This document shows, in pieces, positions 8,579 through 17,350 of a DNA stretch of 64,000 nucleotides. Numbering within the stretch: position 1 is the stretch's first letter; each line of letters begins with the position of its first letter. The position numbers were made by a program, and so were the translations under genes. This DNA comes from Parapedobacter soli. GTDB taxonomy: Bacteria > Bacteroidota > Bacteroidia > Sphingobacteriales > Sphingobacteriaceae. The notes beneath the pieces were generated by a model, which was not told where the DNA came from, did not search any database, and was given only the letters and a program-made list of their open reading frames with translations. The DNA is taken from the NCBI RefSeq assembly GCF_025460835.1, contig NZ_JAMXAY010000002.1, forward strand, positions 138,995 through 202,994, in the 5' to 3' direction.

Positions 8579-8791
8579 ATGGCTATGAAATTGCTTCTGG
8601 AAATTAAAGAGAATAAAGCAGATGCCTTGTTGGCGTTACTAAGGGACTTGCCTTATGTAAAAGTCCATCCTGTTGACGATAACGGAGTCCGTTTCCTATC
8701 GGAGTTACAAGAGGCTATCGAGGAAATCAAACTAATTAAAGCCGGTAAATTAGAAGGTCGCCCTGCCGAAGAATTATTGGATGAGTTATAG
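8579..8791 (+). CDS. Type II antitoxin-like protein
   Basis: 70 residues, acidic C-terminus. It starts with KLLLEIKENKADALLALL, followed by a helical stretch rich in Glu and Lys; this is the layout of the small antitoxins paired with RelE-type toxins in Bacteroidota. GAGGAG lies 6 bp before the ATG at 8579, and a second ATG follows at 8585. The stop overlaps the toxin start (8781), giving translational coupling. It would bind and neutralise the toxin and repress its own promoter. Since the toxin is cut short, the antitoxin may be a leftover without a working partner. Confidence 0.75.
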   Translation: MAMKLLLEIKENKADALLALLRDLPYVKVHPVDDNGVRFLSELQEAIEEIKLIKAGKLEGRPAEELLDEL

Positions 8792-9038
8792 CGTTATCAC
8801 GATCAAGCCCTTTGATCGACAAGCCAAACGACTGCTAAAAAAATATCCATCGCTTAAGTCCGAGTTAAGAGACTTGATTAGCCAATTGAAGACGAACCCA
8901 ACGCTAGGTACGGAATTAGCCCATGGCTGCTATAAAATTAGACTGGGCATCCAAAGCAAAGGTAAGGGAAAAAGTGGAGGGGCAAGGGTGATACTCTTCT
9001 TGGATACGTGCCGTTATAAGCAAATTGTCGTCAGATAA
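8781..9038 (+). pseudogene. RelE/ParE-family toxin, C-terminus lost
   Basis: Residues 1 to about 71 follow the RelE/ParE mRNA-interferase fold: an initial strand (SVITIKPF), two helices with FDRQAKRLLKKYPSLKSEL, the strand YKIRLGI, and GKGKSGGARVI. Family members continue about 25-40 residues with a last strand and a YDKS-like end that carries residues needed for activity. Here the frame instead runs antisense through a TonB receptor fragment (residues 72-85) and stops. The junction is near 8990-8994. The shortened toxin is probably inactive. Confidence 0.8.
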
Positions 9039-9533
9039 CTTCTTGTTGGTGATGATGTTGATCACCCCGGCCAAAGCATCCGTGCCGTAGGTGACAGACA
9101 TGGGGCCCTCAACCACTTCAATGCGGTTAATGATGTTAACATCGATCTGGCTAAGGCTTTGCTTGGTGGCGCCACGGTCAATCAGCGGAACACCGTCAAC
9201 CAATACTTTTACATTCTGGCCAGACATCCCCATCAGCTGGATATCAGTTTCGCCGAGTGTCAAGTCATTAGAAAACCGCATGCCCAACTGGGTGTTCAAG
9301 ATATTTTCGACTGTGGTCGACGCGCGCAACCGGATTTGGTCGTTTGTAATGGTGCGTACCCGGTATACCGAGTTTTTGATGGATTGCGGCTCGTATTGGC
9401 CGGTCACCACCACTTCGTCAAGCGCTTTTGTTCTGAGGGAATCCCATGAAGAACCGGTGTGGGTTGCCTGTGCAAGGGAGACACTGGGTACTATAAATGC
9501 ACACAGTGAAAAGAGGAGAATCCGTCGGCCCAT
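8994..9533 (-). pseudogene. TonB-dependent receptor, N-terminal fragment only
   Basis: Starts MGRRILLFSLCAF with a signal peptide (about 1-22), then a TonB-box-like DEVVVTGQ (39-46) and the plug domain with VLVDGVPLIDRG, RIEVVEGPMSVTYGTDALAGVINIIT. Native sequence ends at about residue 180 (ARIQEE). Receptors of this family have 600-800 residues, so the whole barrel is missing. The open frame runs on to 8916 only because it crosses the toxin gene antisense. The remains cannot form a transporter. This is the partner break of the toxin gene at 8781. Confidence 0.88.
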
Positions 9534-9621
9534 TTATTTAGACTTTTTATAAATAATAGGCAAACTTATGAGTTATTAAGACTAGTTACAAATAATTTAT
9601 TCTTTTTGGAGCTGACCAGCC

Positions 9622-9656
9622 AAAAAAAAATGCCCAACCATCGTCGGTGGTTGGGC
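9622..9656 (-). terminator. Intrinsic terminator of the barrel-protein gene
   Basis: GCCCAACCA (9632-9640) pairs perfectly with TGGTTGGGC (9648-9656) around a 7-base loop. On the minus strand it is followed by nine T (9622-9630). It lies 26 bp past the stop of the gene at 9682-10227. Confidence 0.88.
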
Positions 9657-9681
9657 AACGTAAGTGGTACCAAACGGCTAC

Positions 9682-10227
9682 CTAATCAAACATAATATTG
9701 AAGGTAGTACCGATGCCCACGTATTGCAGGTTAGCGCCGTTCGTGTCTTTCCTGAAAATGCCGTTATAGAAGCCGAAAATATTCCACAGCCGGTTGTGGT
9801 AGCCCACTTGCGGCCGCACGTACATACCACCGTTACCGTTAAGGTCGCTTCCGGTTTGGAAACTATAGCCAACGTCAGTGCCCGCGAAGAATCCCTGCCT
9901 CGCAGGGTAATAGCGGCCGAAAATGCCCACGGGTATTGACCCGAAGTTCTCGTAGCCTTCCTTTGGGAAATAATGGGTGTATCCCGATGTGATACCGAGC
10001 CCCCAGTTAGGTGTCGACATAAGCTGACCCTTGACATCGGCACCTAAAGCGAAACTGCTTTGGTCGGCCAGATCCGCAATCGGCAGTCCTACATTCACAC
10101 CTGCCTTTATCCATGAATTTTTACGGCTGATTTCCGTAGCGCGTTGTTGGGCATGGGCGCCCCACACAAATACACTCACCATTACGGTGAGCAAAGTAGC
10201 GCGATTTATGAGTTGTTTCCGTTTCAT
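9682..10227 (-). CDS. Predicted outer-membrane beta-barrel protein
   Basis: 181 residues with a signal peptide of about 26 residues ending AHAQ. The mature part is made of alternating short strands (WIKAGVNVGLPI, GLGITSGYTHYF, GFFAGTDVGYSF, GMYVRPQVGYHN) and ends in an aromatic residue region (TTFNIMFD), as in small porin-like or OmpW/OmpA-barrel proteins of Bacteroidota. The specific function is unknown. It has its own terminator, and upstream lies the stop of the epimerase gene 60 bp away. No peptidoglycan-binding domain is attached. Confidence 0.75.
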   Translation of the reverse strand: MKRKQLINRATLLTVMVSVFVWGAHAQQRATEISRKNSWIKAGVNVGLPIADLADQSSFALGADVKGQLMSTPNWGLGITSGYTHYFPKEGYENFGSIPVGIFGRYYPARQGFFAGTDVGYSFQTGSDLNGNGGMYVRPQVGYHNRLWNIFGFYNGIFRKDTNGANLQYVGIGTTFNIMFD

Positions 10228-10287
10228 GGTCGATATGTTGCAAACGCTATACCAATTTCCACGGAACGGGCTAGCTACGGATGGCAG

Positions 10288-11262
10288 TTATAGCATCTTG
10301 CGGCTTTTGAACCATGCAATGGCCGCGCTGATGCCATTATCGATGGGATGGAACGTGGTGCCCAGTTCGGTTTGTGCTTTGTTACTGCAATAATAATTAT
10401 TGATGCGGAGGATTTTCATGTTAACGGTAGACAAGGCGGTACGAACCCCTAGTAGCCGCAGTAAGTCGCCGATATATCCGGTGATGCGTAGCAAGGTGCC
10501 CGGTACGCGGATAAGTAGCGTTTGCTGGCCGGTCTGTACACATAGCCTTTTGAAAAATGCCCGGTATGTGAGGTTTTCGCCGGCCAGTAGGTAGGCTTCT
10601 TTATGTCTGCCCTTCTCCAGTGCATCTACAACCCCGTTGGCCGCGTCTACCACGTTTACAAAGTTTTTGCCACCCGGTGGATGGAACAGCACTTTTTTGC
10701 GGTAGCCCATCCGGATGATGGCGCCCGAGCTTGGCTTCCCGTCGTAAGGCCCGATCATGAACGTGGGGCTTACGATAGTAACGGCCATTTCCCCGGTAGC
10801 GGCTAAGACAAGACGTTGCCCCTCGAGTTTACTTTTTGCATACCATGCGTTAGTAAATGGCGGCTTTGGCGGCAGTGTCTCATCGCCCGGCACCGTGGGA
10901 GTGCCGTAGCCAAAAGTATTTGCCGTGCCTACGTACACCATTTTCTTGACACCATGTTTCTGTGCCACTCGTACCACATGCTCCGTGCCCACGACGTTGA
11001 TGAGATGGTAATCTTCGTAACGTAGCAGCCGTTGGTCGGTGGTGGCAGCGCAATGGACCACAAAATCGCAGCCAGCGGTTGCCCGTTCGAGCGATGCAGC
11101 GTCGGTAATATCGCCGATTACCAATTCCAAGCCACTGCCGATAGGGAGGGTGAACTTTCCCGTGTCACGGATAAGGCCCCTTACTTCGTATCCCCGCGAT
11201 AGGAGTGTGGCGATTGTATTGGTGGCTAATAAGCCATTTGCACCTGTAACCAATACTCTCAT
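10288..11262 (-). CDS. NAD-dependent epimerase/dehydratase-like extended SDR
   Basis: 324 residues from the ATG at 11262, which overlaps the upstream SDR stop by 4 bp (ATGA) and is directly followed by the nucleotide-binding motif GANGLLATN; a longer frame upstream has no support. The catalytic YAKSK (Tyr-x3-Lys) and the acidic LVIGDITD turn are present. Extended SDRs of this dihydroflavonol-reductase/3-beta-HSD-like kind act on sugar nucleotides, flavonoids or steroids; the substrate cannot be told. It is translationally coupled to the SDR gene at 11259-12047, so the two probably work on related carbonyl or hydroxyl compounds. Confidence 0.85.
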   Translation of the reverse strand: MRVLVTGANGLLATNTIATLLSRGYEVRGLIRDTGKFTLPIGSGLELVIGDITDAASLERATAGCDFVVHCAATTDQRLLRYEDYHLINVVGTEHVVRVAQKHGVKKMVYVGTANTFGYGTPTVPGDETLPPKPPFTNAWYAKSKLEGQRLVLAATGEMAVTIVSPTFMIGPYDGKPSSGAIIRMGYRKKVLFHPPGGKNFVNVVDAANGVVDALEKGRHKEAYLLAGENLTYRAFFKRLCVQTGQQTLLIRVPGTLLRITGYIGDLLRLLGVRTALSTVNMKILRINNYYCSNKAQTELGTTFHPIDNGISAAIAWFKSRKML

Positions 11263-12047
11263 GTGCGTTTGACTTCCTTTTTCATGGCCTTGGTGAGCAG
11301 CGGCAGCCGGATATATACGGGAAGGAATTTCATGACCACCCACGTGAGCTTATTCACCCAGTTGAGCATAATGAGCGCGTCCCGCTTGAAAAGCCGCCGA
11401 ACGGCAATGGCGGCGACCTGCTCGGGGGTAAGCAGCCCCATGGTGGCAAAAAAGCCTTGCTGCTGCAGGCGGGTGCACGAATCACCGTTGGTCATCATAG
11501 GACCCGGATTGACCACGCTAAAAAATACATTGGTATCTGCAAACTCTTGATAGAGCCCACGGCTGAGGCTGTATACAAATGCCTTGGAGGCCGGGTATAC
11601 CGTTTTGAAGCCGATGGGGCTATAGGCGGCCACGCTACCCACATTGAGCACGTAGGCTTGCTCGCGTTTCATCAGGTTAGGCAGCAATTGGTGGGTGAGC
11701 AGGGAGGTGGCCTTGACATTCAGCTGGATGATGTTGTCCAAGTAATCCACGTCAACATCCTGAAACTGCTGCGTACCGCCACAACCCGCATTGTTGATCA
11801 GAACACGTAGCGCGAACCGGTCATTGACCCAGTGGGCCAAGGCTACAATATTCGTTTTTTGGGTAAGGTCTGTCTCATAGCAATGGGCCTCTTGACCCAG
11901 CGCGGCCACCTGCGCAGCTACGGAGTCGAGGCCCTCGCCGGGAAGGCTGACCAAAATGATATTCAGCTTCCGCTTTGCCAGCTCCAGTACAAACGCTTTG
12001 CCCAACCCTTGGCTGGCCCCTGTTACCAATGCGTACGTTTTGCCCAT
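11259..12047 (-). CDS. Classical short-chain dehydrogenase/reductase
   Basis: 262 residues. TGASQGLGKAF is the cofactor-binding glycine motif; NNAG, the serine in VGSVAAY and the catalytic YPASK follow in order. The C-terminal part (about 215-250) is hydrophobic (TWVVMKFLPVYIRLPLL), hinting at membrane association, as in lipid-acting SDRs. First gene of a two-gene unit with the epimerase. Substrate unknown. Confidence 0.88.
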   Translation of the reverse strand: MGKTYALVTGASQGLGKAFVLELAKRKLNIILVSLPGEGLDSVAAQVAALGQEAHCYETDLTQKTNIVALAHWVNDRFALRVLINNAGCGGTQQFQDVDVDYLDNIIQLNVKATSLLTHQLLPNLMKREQAYVLNVGSVAAYSPIGFKTVYPASKAFVYSLSRGLYQEFADTNVFFSVVNPGPMMTNGDSCTRLQQQGFFATMGLLTPEQVAAIAVRRLFKRDALIMLNWVNKLTWVVMKFLPVYIRLPLLTKAMKKEVKRT

Positions 12048-12086
12048 CAGTTGTAAAAGTACAATAATTTCTGATATTCGATTTGA

Positions 12087-12836
12087 CTAGCCACCTTTGG
12101 TCCGCGTCAGTTCGGCACAGAAAAGCGCGGCAGAGATAGCTACATTGAGCGATTCAGCACCGCCGATACGCGGAATGGTAACGCCACGGGTAATATACGG
12201 TAACACCGCTGCACCGATACCATTACCCTCATTGCCCAGCACAACCAGTCCATGCTTGCCGAAATCGGTGTCGTAGATGGAACTGCCGTTGAGGACAGCT
12301 CCGAAAACCGGCACGGGCGAACGGGTCACCAGCTCGGCGACGGCTGTGTAATGTACCTGGATACGGGATAGCGACCCCATGCTGGCCTGCACGGTTTTGA
12401 CATTGTATGCATCTACCGAACCTACCGAACATATAACACGCTTGAAACCGAACCAATCTGCCGTGCGGATGATGGTGCCGAGATTTCCGGGGTCCTGGAT
12501 GTCGTCAAGTACCAAGTGGAAGCCGCTGCGCAGTATGTTGTCTGTAAGGGGTGCGTAATCGGGTATACTTACCAGTGCCAACACGCCCTGCGGGGTCTTG
12601 AGCGAACTGATGCGCTTTAACGTCTGGTCGTCGATTTCAACGGATTTTATATTTTGAGGTATTTTAGGCAATTTTGCAGCCGCTTGGGCAGTATGATAAA
12701 TACATTGTACCCGATAGTCCGAATGGAGGAATTCCGTGACAGATTTAATGCCTTCTACAATAAATAACCCGTGTTCCCTACGGAATTTCTTTTGTTGGAG
12801 TGATGTAATGGCACGGATTTGTGGTTTTGAAAGCAT
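12087..12836 (-). CDS. TrmH/SpoU-family RNA 2'-O-methyltransferase
   Basis: 249 residues from the ATG at 12836; a TTG two codons earlier is possible. The N-terminal substrate-binding domain (FIVEGIKSV) precedes the knotted SPOUT domain with its three motifs: DIQDPGNLGTIIRTADW, VVLGNEGNGIG, and IPRIGGAESLNVAISAAL. It uses S-adenosylmethionine to methylate a ribose 2'-OH in rRNA or tRNA; the exact site is not evident. It diverges from the BamA-like gene, whose ATG lies 6 bp away, so the two promoters must overlap the other gene's 5' end. Confidence 0.92.
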   Translation of the reverse strand: MLSKPQIRAITSLQQKKFRREHGLFIVEGIKSVTEFLHSDYRVQCIYHTAQAAAKLPKIPQNIKSVEIDDQTLKRISSLKTPQGVLALVSIPDYAPLTDNILRSGFHLVLDDIQDPGNLGTIIRTADWFGFKRVICSVGSVDAYNVKTVQASMGSLSRIQVHYTAVAELVTRSPVPVFGAVLNGSSIYDTDFGKHGLVVLGNEGNGIGAAVLPYITRGVTIPRIGGAESLNVAISAALFCAELTRTKGG

Positions 12837-12841
12837 TGTCA

Positions 12842-15190
12842 ATGGTTAAACGGAATTGTCTTTTTACGTATGCAAGTATAATGCTTTTGTCGGTATTATT
12901 AGCATCGTGCCGCTCTACACGTTTGCTTGAGTCGGGCCAGGCGCTGGTGACGAAAGTAGAGATCGAAGGCGTTGACCATCAATTTGCCGAAGGCGCCCAA
13001 TCATATATCCCCCCCATGCTCAGGCCCAATTCGCGTATCAATCTATTTATATATAACTTGGCAAATGCCCGAAATGGACATTACCGGACAACCAATATAC
13101 GTAATGTAGGCGAACCACCGCATATCTTGGATAGCGCTCTTGTTGATTTTTCAAGGCAACAGATAGGCCGGTACCTGATATCGAAAGGGTTTTTCAATGC
13201 AGAAGTGGCACAGGAAATTGAGCTGCGGGGCAAACGTGCACAAGTTTATTTCCACGTTACACCGGGTGAGCCGTTCACGCTCCGCGGGGTAGAAGTCGAC
13301 ATCGCCGACACGTCACTGGCAACCCTGTATGACCGGCATATCGATGCAGCTAGCCCGATTAAGCCCGGTGCACGTTATGATGCCGATTCGTTGGTGGTGG
13401 AGCGCGAGCGGGTTTACAACCTGATGCGGCAGCACGGGTACTACGATTACCTGCGACAGTATATGCGTGTAGATGTCGATTCTAGCCTGAACCTTAATCA
13501 GGCAGATGTCAAATTGATTGTCGATAATCCGGAAGGACAGCCAAACCACACCAAATTCTATATCGATAGTAGCTTCGTGATTATCCAGCACGATCGTGCC
13601 GATCTGAACCAGCCGGTGCCCGACCGAGAAAAACGGGACGGGCAGGTAGACTTCAAAGACCATACAGGCCGCTTCCGGGCAGCCCCGATTGTGCGGTATC
13701 TGTTCCACCGCCAAGGGGATAGTTACAACGTCGATTTGGAGAACTTGACCTATGACCGCCTTTATGAGCTCAATGGTTTCCGGAATGTGAAAATCGATTA
13801 CGAGAAGGTAGATTCCAATCGGCTAAATGTACACTACACATTGGTGCCACGGTCTTATATGGGCAATCAGATCGAAGGTGAATATACATTCAACGCGGGG
13901 ATGAGCGGTTTCAACATCGGTAATACCTTTACGCACCGCAACCTCTTTGGCGGACTGGAGCAACTGGAAGTGAAGCTGCGTTATGGCGTGTTGTTCGACT
14001 CACGACTGCCGGGCAATCTACTGGATCGCGTGTTTAACAACGACTTCCAGGCGGGGGTCAACATCACCGTGCCCAGGCTGATTACGCCGTTCCCGGTACC
14101 GTCTGTGAGCAGAAGCGGATTGCCACGCACCATATTTGCCGCAAACGTGCAGGCGTTCGACCAATTTCAGACCTATTCGAACCGCTATTTCAGCGGGACA
14201 TTATCATACAACTGGTTCGATACACGCTATAAACAGCATAACCTGACACCGGTGGTGCTTGAATACCGGTATGGTCGGCTAAATGAAGATTTTGCACAGC
14301 GACTTATCGACCAGGATTTTCTGCTGTATGTAAGGAGTAACAATAGGGCTTACTTTGGCTTGGGCTCCCAGTACGCCTACACAGTGAATGCAATACGGCT
14401 CTCGCGGCTGGAAAATTTCCTTTATTTCCGCGGGGCATTGGATCTGAGCGGCAACCTTTTGGGACTTGCGGGCCAGTTAATCCGTTTTAATGAGAATGAA
14501 GACGGCGAAAAAAAAATATTCGGTGTGCCCTACCTGCAATATGCAAAAGTGGAAACGGATATACGCTATTATCGGTATCTGGGAGGAGATAGGCAGTTGG
14601 TGGTGCGGATCAACCCCGGGGTGGCCATCCCCTATGGCAACAACTCAAGCCTGCTGATTTTCGAGAAAAGCTTTTTCGGTGGGGGGATGAACGGCATACG
14701 GGCTTGGCGGGCACGCACGCTGGGGCCGGGAAACTACAACCGTGAGGTGCTTGATGAGAGCCTGCGCCTTAACCTCCGGAACTTGGATCAATTAGGTGAA
14801 ATCAAGCTGGAAGGGAATGTGGAATACCGGTTTAAGCTGTTGAATGATGTCTTCGGCGCCAAATTGAAAGCCGCTACATTTGCCGACTTCGGCAATATCT
14901 GGCGGATTAGTGAGAATGAATTGAACCCGAAAGGTGAATTCAGGTTCGACCGTTTCCTTAATCAGCTGGCTATCGGTGCCGGTGCTGGCCTGCGGTTTGA
15001 CCTGGATTATTTCGTAATCCGGCTAGACGCCGGGATAAAGGTGCGCGACCCGCAGTTTAGCGGAAAAGAACAATGGGTAATCTCCGAACTCTTCGATAGC
15101 AGGGCGTTTAAAGACCAGTATAATCTTACCAACGCGCCCGACCGCTATAATTTCATACAGTACAATTTCGGGATCGGCATGCCGTTTTAA
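12842..15190 (+). CDS. BamA/TamA-like outer-membrane barrel lipoprotein
   Basis: 782 residues from the ATG at 12842, chosen because it gives a clean lipoprotein signal ending LLASC. After it come POTRA-like segments (about 30-330, with FTLRGVEVD and GFRNVKIDYEKV) and a C-terminal Omp85/surface-antigen barrel. The motif GGMNGIRAWRARTLGPG matches the conserved lid-loop region (often GG...IRGY/F) of Omp85 proteins. Bacteroidota often have such a lipid-anchored TamL-type protein. It should act in inserting or moving proteins at the outer membrane. It ends at 15190, overlapping the convergent gene at 15187 by 4 bp. Confidence 0.88.
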   Translation: MVKRNCLFTYASIMLLSVLLASCRSTRLLESGQALVTKVEIEGVDHQFAEGAQSYIPPMLRPNSRINLFIYNLANARNGHYRTTNIRNVGEPPHILDSALVDFSRQQIGRYLISKGFFNAEVAQEIELRGKRAQVYFHVTPGEPFTLRGVEVDIADTSLATLYDRHIDAASPIKPGARYDADSLVVERERVYNLMRQHGYYDYLRQYMRVDVDSSLNLNQADVKLIVDNPEGQPNHTKFYIDSSFVIIQHDRADLNQPVPDREKRDGQVDFKDHTGRFRAAPIVRYLFHRQGDSYNVDLENLTYDRLYELNGFRNVKIDYEKVDSNRLNVHYTLVPRSYMGNQIEGEYTFNAGMSGFNIGNTFTHRNLFGGLEQLEVKLRYGVLFDSRLPGNLLDRVFNNDFQAGVNITVPRLITPFPVPSVSRSGLPRTIFAANVQAFDQFQTYSNRYFSGTLSYNWFDTRYKQHNLTPVVLEYRYGRLNEDFAQRLIDQDFLLYVRSNNRAYFGLGSQYAYTVNAIRLSRLENFLYFRGALDLSGNLLGLAGQLIRFNENEDGEKKIFGVPYLQYAKVETDIRYYRYLGGDRQLVVRINPGVAIPYGNNSSLLIFEKSFFGGGMNGIRAWRARTLGPGNYNREVLDESLRLNLRNLDQLGEIKLEGNVEYRFKLLNDVFGAKLKAATFADFGNIWRISENELNPKGEFRFDRFLNQLAIGAGAGLRFDLDYFVIRLDAGIKVRDPQFSGKEQWVISELFDSRAFKDQYNLTNAPDRYNFIQYNFGIGMPF

Positions 15191-15720
15191 ACCAACGACG
15201 TTATCCCATGTGAAATCGTTTCAAAGATATTATCCAGATTCAGCCCTTTGCTGTAATTATAAATGAAGAGGCCGACCAGCACCACGATAGCCAATACCAT
15301 CAATCGCTTGAAAAGATAAGCGATGAGCAGGATAATAGCAGGAATGAGGATGAGGAAATACCAGTTGATAGCGATGGGGTTGAGACCTTGATTGCTTTTC
15401 AATACATAATAAAGCCTGCCGTGCGAACCCTGTTGGTTGCGGTGCTTGATGAATACGAATGCGGATGTCTCGATCGCGTTTGGTGTAACGGCCACTCCCT
15501 CACGGAACTGCAGCTCCTGTTTGAATCCGTTGATGATAAATTGGTATGTGCCCGAAATAGCATCATTGGGATGCTCTTCCGCATCCGTGGTAATGATGGC
15601 CAGCTTACCGTTCTTGACTAGGTTTTCCTTCACAATGAAATGATCGATATCGCGCGCATCTTGCGCATGTACCGATAGTACCGCAATAAAAGCAACTGCA
15701 AAGCAACCGAATCTCAACAT
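15187..15720 (-). CDS. Small exported/membrane protein of unknown function
   Basis: 177 residues, family not recognised. A signal peptide (1-19, ending VHAQ) is followed by a soluble part with beta-like strands (about 30-110, including GTYQFIINGFKQELQF) and then two adjacent hydrophobic segments (about 115-155, WYFLILIPAIILLIAYLF and VLAIVVLVGLFIY). The soluble part would lie in the periplasm. It is convergent with the BamA-like gene (4-bp overlap) and divergent from the gluconate kinase. No function can be assigned. Confidence 0.7.
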   Translation of the reverse strand: MLRFGCFAVAFIAVLSVHAQDARDIDHFIVKENLVKNGKLAIITTDAEEHPNDAISGTYQFIINGFKQELQFREGVAVTPNAIETSAFVFIKHRNQQGSHGRLYYVLKSNQGLNPIAINWYFLILIPAIILLIAYLFKRLMVLAIVVLVGLFIYNYSKGLNLDNIFETISHGITSLV

Positions 15721-15803
15721 CTTGAAGCTGGTAATGACTGTTGCAATGTTAATGAAAAAATGTAAAAGTTGGGTGCCTTTATGTATTTCCGCTTCAATTT
15801 ATC

Positions 15804-15811
15804 TATGTTTG
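15804..15811 (+). promoter_or_regulatory. Predicted -7 box of the gluconate operon
   Basis: TATGTTTG fits TAnnTTTG exactly, 21 bp before the kinase ATG. The -33 region is weak (TTTA about 22 bp upstream). It lies in the divergent gap with the gene at 15187-15720. Confidence 0.45.
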
Positions 15812-15832
15812 TGAGTTAACTATCCCCAACCA

Positions 15833-17323
15833 ATGGGTATCATAATCGGTGTAGATATCGGAACTTCAGGTACCAAGGCCGTCGCCTTCCGCGCATCGGC
15901 GGGTATGCTGGTACAGGAGCAGGTGGACTACCCGCTGCTAAACCCACGGGCAGGGTGGTTGGAGCAGGAGCCTGCCGTACTGTTTAACGCCGTAATCAAA
16001 GCGATTGCCGGTGTGGTACGTAAAGCCCGGCAGCACGACAGCTACGTGGAATGCCTGGGTATAGGCTTCAGCAGTGCCATGCACGGGCTGATTGCCATGG
16101 ATGAGCAGGGCCAGCCACTGACCAACTGCATTACCTGGGCCGATATGCGTAGTGCGGCTATCGCTTCGCAGCTGAAAAATACGGCCGAAGGCCTCGATAT
16201 TTATCTGAAAACCGGCACACCGATCCACCCAATGTCGCCCCTCTGCAAACTAGTTTGGTTGCGGGAACACATGCCGGAAGTCTTTAAGGCATCCGGAAAG
16301 TTTATTTCTATTAAAGAATATGTTTTCCTCCGGTTGTTCGGCCGCTACGTTGTCGACGAGTCGATTGCATCGGCAACGGGGTTATTTGATATCCATACGT
16401 TCCGGTGGTACAGCCCGGCACTCTCGCTGGCTGGTATTTCGACAGAACAGCTTTCAGAGCCCGTACCCATTACCTACAAGCTGGCGGGGCTGGATGAACA
16501 GCTTGCCGGCGACATGGGAATCGCACCCGATACGCCGTTTGTTGTAGGCGGGAGCGACGGTTGTTTGGCCAATTTGGGTGCCGGGGCCGTGGCCCCCGGT
16601 GAAGCGGCCGTAAGCATCGGTACCAGCGGAGCGATAAGGATGGTGGCCGAAACCCCGCAGACCGATAACAAGGCGCGTACATTTTGCTATGTGCTTACCA
16701 ACCGGCGGTTTGTGGTAGGTGGCGCCGTGAACAGTGGTGGTATGGTGTTCCGTTGGTACCGCGACAATTTCGGGCCCGATACTGAATCGAGTGACGGGGC
16801 CTATCAGGCGCTTGTTGCCGAGGCATCGGCTATCCAGCCGGGGGCCGATGGCCTGCTCTTTTTACCTTATCTTGCGGGTGAGCGGGCACCGCATTGGAAT
16901 GCGAATGCAAAAGGGCTTTTCTTTGGCGTGCAGCTCCATCATACCAGGGCACATTTTACCAGAGCGGTACTGGAGGGTATTACCTATGGAATGTACAGCG
17001 TAGGGAAGGTGCTTGAAGAGCTTGCAGGTCCCATCCAGATAATCCACGCCAACGGTGGGTTCGCACAAGCGCCTTTTTGGGTACAATTGCTGGCTGATGT
17101 CTTCAACAGGCGGGTAGTGGTATCTAAAGAAAGTGTGCAGGATGCGGCAAAGGGGGCCTGCATGGTGGTATTGGATGCGCTAGAAGGAGTGGAGGGATTT
17201 GATGTCTCTGAGCATTCGTCGGCTAAGGTCAGTTATGAGCCTGATGCCCGAGCACACCGCCGTTATATGGAACATTTTGAAGTGTTCGAGCGGTTGTACG
17301 ACCGTGTGAAAGACGAATTTTAA
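15833..17323 (+). CDS. gntK: Gluconate kinase, FGGY family
   Basis: 496 residues, the normal FGGY length. The N-terminal ATP-binding fold starts GVDIGTSGTKAVAF; SSAMHGLIAMD and CITWADMRS lie in the sugar-binding domain; GTSGAIRM and GGAVNSGG come from the phosphate regions; ANGGFAQAPFWVQLLADVF matches FGGY signature 2. It phosphorylates a sugar or sugar acid with ATP in the cytoplasm. Gluconate is inferred from the gluconate permease gene that starts 27 bp downstream; xylulose or another substrate is less likely. Confidence 0.88.
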   Translation: MGIIIGVDIGTSGTKAVAFRASAGMLVQEQVDYPLLNPRAGWLEQEPAVLFNAVIKAIAGVVRKARQHDSYVECLGIGFSSAMHGLIAMDEQGQPLTNCITWADMRSAAIASQLKNTAEGLDIYLKTGTPIHPMSPLCKLVWLREHMPEVFKASGKFISIKEYVFLRLFGRYVVDESIASATGLFDIHTFRWYSPALSLAGISTEQLSEPVPITYKLAGLDEQLAGDMGIAPDTPFVVGGSDGCLANLGAGAVAPGEAAVSIGTSGAIRMVAETPQTDNKARTFCYVLTNRRFVVGGAVNSGGMVFRWYRDNFGPDTESSDGAYQALVAEASAIQPGADGLLFLPYLAGERAPHWNANAKGLFFGVQLHHTRAHFTRAVLEGITYGMYSVGKVLEELAGPIQIIHANGGFAQAPFWVQLLADVFNRRVVVSKESVQDAAKGACMVVLDALEGVEGFDVSEHSSAKVSYEPDARAHRRYMEHFEVFERLYDRVKDEF

Positions 17324-17350
17324 CCATTATATGCTTATAAAACATTGTGT

